Virus record (IMG/VR): IMGVR_UViG_3300017786_000182
Location: 1-21,205 of that record
Strand: one strand, 5' to 3'
DNA length: 21,205 nt
Origin: a virus
Made by a program: the position numbers and the translations under genes. The notes below the pieces were generated by a model. That model did no database searches, was not told the DNA's origin, and worked only from the letters and a program-made list of their open reading frames with translations. This document shows, piece by piece, positions 19,363 to 21,205 of the stretch (within the stretch, counting starts at the first letter, position 1; each line of letters opens with the position of its first letter).

Positions 19363-19580
19363 TGCGCAATTACAAAAAGGAATACAAGGACTACCATTCA
19401 AAACCAGACCAACGAAAAAAGCGTTCGTCCAGAAACAAAGCTAGACGCAAAATGCAAAAAAGCGTAGGTAAGCGAAAAATACATGGCAAAGACATTGACC
19501 ACAAGGATGGCAATCCTCTTAATAACCGTAGATCAAATTTGAGAGTCCAAAGTAAGGCAAAGAATCGCTCACGAAAGTGA
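19362..19580 (+). CDS. Small HNH-like protein, last gene of the early operon
   Basis: This encodes 72 very basic residues. The tail is GKDIDHKDGNPLNNRRSNLR then VQSKAKNRS: D46-H47, N51 and N59-L60 match the D-H-x-D-G-N...N-x-x-x-N-L HNH pattern that occurs in many phages without zinc cysteines. The first 40 residues are Lys/Arg-rich (KKEYKDYHSKPDQRKKRSSR). It could be a small nicking or packaging-related HNH enzyme, or a homing-derived remnant. The start overlaps the previous stop as TAATG. Confidence 0.75.
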   Translation: MRNYKKEYKDYHSKPDQRKKRSSRNKARRKMQKSVGKRKIHGKDIDHKDGNPLNNRRSNLRVQSKAKNRSRK

Positions 19581-19614
19581 CAAACAAAAGATGTTCTAGG
19601 AAGTGATTCCTAGA
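19581..19614 (-). terminator. Minus-strand hairpin with a T-rich tail, candidate late terminator
   Basis: TCTAGGAA-GTGA-TTCCTAGA (19595-19614) is an 8-bp hairpin. On the minus strand it is followed by ACATCTTTTGTTTG, a moderately T-rich tail. It could stop transcription arriving from the large minus gene at 19697. The tail is not a clean run, so confidence is moderate. Confidence 0.45.
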
Positions 19615-19662
19615 TAACGGGTTCTACGTCGCTGTTCCTACCCGTATTGTTGGGTCTTTTGA

Positions 19663-19695
19663 AGCCTCCACTCCATAGAGAGTGGGGGCTTTTTT
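19663..19695 (+). terminator. Intrinsic terminator of the early operon
   Basis: An 11-bp stem (AGCCTCCACTC at 19663-19673 with GAGTGGGGGCT at 19680-19690, one G-U pair) has a 6-base loop and is immediately followed by TTTTT (19691-19695). It lies about 80 bases after the HNH gene and right before the stop of the convergent minus gene. This is a textbook rho-independent terminator on the plus strand. Confidence 0.85.
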
Positions 19696-19696
19696 C

Positions 19697-21205
19697 TTAG
19701 TCGTTTAACCTAGAGACTCTTCTCTCTACGTCCTTACCCCTGCCTTCTCTCCAGTAGTACAGCTTACCTACAAACGGAAGATACTTCACGGATCTCAGCT
19801 CGTCGATATCAAAGGTCCCTTCAGAGACAGCCTTGTCAAAATCCTTACTGAAGTCATCGAGCATACCAAACTGCGGCGGAGCTATAGTCTTGAGAAACGC
19901 ATCCCCAAGACCTTCCTGCCTAGCCTTTACCGTAGTATACTTCGTTATGCCAAACATACGAAGAATGTTATTCCAAACTAAATCCTCTTCATCTATCTCT
20001 CTGTTAAAGAGAATAGCCTTCAGGACGTCCGCGCTTCCATTAGCTACCATAGCTAGGGTAGCTATACGAATGAGCTGAGTAGCGCCTTCAGCAAATGTTT
20101 TGCTGCTCCCCATCTTATTAAATGATTCTTGCCTGATGAAATCAAATTGCTTGATGGTATAGGACTTCAAGCTGTATATAATTCTAGCGTTTGGATTAGA
20201 GTTGTAGGACTCTGGCATTTCCGACAAAGATATTGGGGCTACGTTGGAAAGCCTGTTGTATAAAGCCTCGAGCACTAAGTCACTGTTAACCCCATTCTTT
20301 ATATCAGCAATTGTTTGAGCACTATCACGTCCCTGATACTGCGACAGTTCCTTCTGTAATTTTTGAAACGCTCTGCTGTCCTTAGATTTTGTTGCTCTCT
20401 TGCGCATGTCCAGTAGAGCTGCATTTATATTTGTGTCCTTAGCAAATCCGTCGATGGCAGTAATACCAGATGCCTTGAAGACGAAGTCCACTGCCTTTTG
20501 AAAGGACTTGCCACCGTCCTTAGCTTCAATGGTAACTAAGTTCTTCATGCCCATTACATCCTCTCTGCTTAGAGTTTTGTTGGACAATCCCGCTTGAACG
20601 GTATTTACGAGTCCGTTTTGGACTGCGGAAAAGTAGAAGTCCCCGATCTGAGTAATAGCGGATCCAATGTTACCCATAGCGGCTATATATCCAGCGTTCT
20701 TGGCTCCGCGTATAAATCCGTGTTGCTGACCATGCATTCCGAATCTAGCTTCCACTGCATCCTGAACGATATTTAATCCTTCTTTGCTTAAAGTTCCTCT
20801 TTGCAAATCCGCGTCCAGCATTTGCCCTAGAAGTCCAGACTGAACTCTCTTGCCCTTCTCCATTCGAGCCGTGCCTATGAGCTTAACTTGATTGATACTG
20901 GAGATCATGGACTCCACATAGGTATCCAGCGCTTCTTCAGAACTAGCGTAGAACTTCTTTCGTCTATCCTGATCCAGAACTTCAATAGTTCTTTGGTTTA
21001 CTGCATTTTGATTAACCCCACCAGCTCCGCGCTTAAGTATTTTATTCTTAGCTAGGTTCTCTAAAAACACTTGGCGCTCAATTGGATCAAGCTCTCTGCC
21101 GTTGAACTTCTTCTTGGCATACATGTCCAGCTCCCTTTCGATTTCATTGTCGTAGTGAACCCCCTTGTAGGAATCCTGCAAGCCAGCCAAGTCCTTGACC
21201 ATTCT
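19697..21205 (-). CDS. C-terminal part of a large, probably virion-internal, protein
   Basis: The frame is open from the stop at 19697 to the window edge, about 502 codons. The Met at 21202 is followed upstream by an in-frame Arg codon with no stop, so the true start is probably outside the window. The visible part is helical with many short Gly/Ala-rich segments: HGFIRGAKNAGYIAAMGNIG, LIRIATLAMVANGSADVLKA (possibly membrane-associated), and a final YLPFVGKLYYWREGRGK. The arrangement resembles C-termini of very large phage polyvalent or internal virion proteins, but I cannot name a family with confidence. It would be the last late gene if the map closes into a circle. Confidence 0.6.
   Translation of the reverse strand, partial: RMVKDLAGLQDSYKGVHYDNEIERELDMYAKKKFNGRELDPIERQVFLENLAKNKILKRGAGGVNQNAVNQRTIEVLDQDRRKKFYASSEEALDTYVESMISSINQVKLIGTARMEKGKRVQSGLLGQMLDADLQRGTLSKEGLNIVQDAVEARFGMHGQQHGFIRGAKNAGYIAAMGNIGSAITQIGDFYFSAVQNGLVNTVQAGLSNKTLSREDVMGMKNLVTIEAKDGGKSFQKAVDFVFKASGITAIDGFAKDTNINAALLDMRKRATKSKDSRAFQKLQKELSQYQGRDSAQTIADIKNGVNSDLVLEALYNRLSNVAPISLSEMPESYNSNPNARIIYSLKSYTIKQFDFIRQESFNKMGSSKTFAEGATQLIRIATLAMVANGSADVLKAILFNREIDEEDLVWNNILRMFGITKYTTVKARQEGLGDAFLKTIAPPQFGMLDDFSKDFDKAVSEGTFDIDELRSVKYLPFVGKLYYWREGRGKDVERRVSRLND

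Overview
The window is a piece of a tailed bacteriophage genome (Caudoviricetes), most likely podovirus-like. The reasons are a packaging and head gene order on the minus strand (small terminase, large terminase, portal, scaffold, major capsid), a capsid protein that looks like the SU10 type, and a compact plus-strand block of replication, recombination and counter-defence genes. Tight ATGA/TAATG overlaps run through both blocks. No integrase, repressor, DNA polymerase or RNA polymerase gene is visible, and the host cannot be named. Many plus-strand starts lack a Shine-Dalgarno (SD) sequence, while a few genes have strong ones.

Layout. Positions 1-9614 (minus strand, reading leftward) hold the late operon: small terminase, three very small ORFs, large terminase, a helix-turn-helix protein, a small unknown, portal, two small proteins, scaffold, major capsid, two small head-region proteins, and an adaptor-like protein cut by the left edge. 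Positions 9615-10542 are a non-coding divergent control region. It has promoter-like sequences facing the terminase, dyads, clustered TAGCTA words and, on the plus side, about 170 nt of strongly foldable leader with GNRA-capped hairpins. Positions 10543-19580 (plus strand) hold the early operon: ArdC-like antirestriction protein; a set of small genes flanked by a duplicated two-hairpin element; a lysozyme-like transglycosylase; a winged-helix replication-initiator-like protein; a RecB/Cas4-like PD-(D/E)XK nuclease; a second PD-(D/E)XK-like nuclease; an HTH protein; tRNA-Arg(UCU); endonuclease VII; an ERF annealing protein; an SSB-like protein; a MazZ/DUF5664-like nucleotide diphosphohydrolase; a DnaB-type helicase; a coiled-coil protein; and an HNH protein. 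At 19581-19696 sits a convergent junction with a good intrinsic terminator for the early operon. At 19697-21205 (minus strand) is the C-terminal part of a very large, probably virion-internal, protein.

How it works together (inference). Early expression would start with ArdC to blunt restriction. The initiator-like protein and DnaB would then recruit the host replisome, and exonuclease, ERF, SSB-like protein and endonuclease VII would handle recombination and branched DNA before packaging. If the map is circular or circularly permuted, the right-edge minus gene is the end of the same late operon that starts at the terminase. The genome would then be two divergent operons meeting at one convergent terminator.
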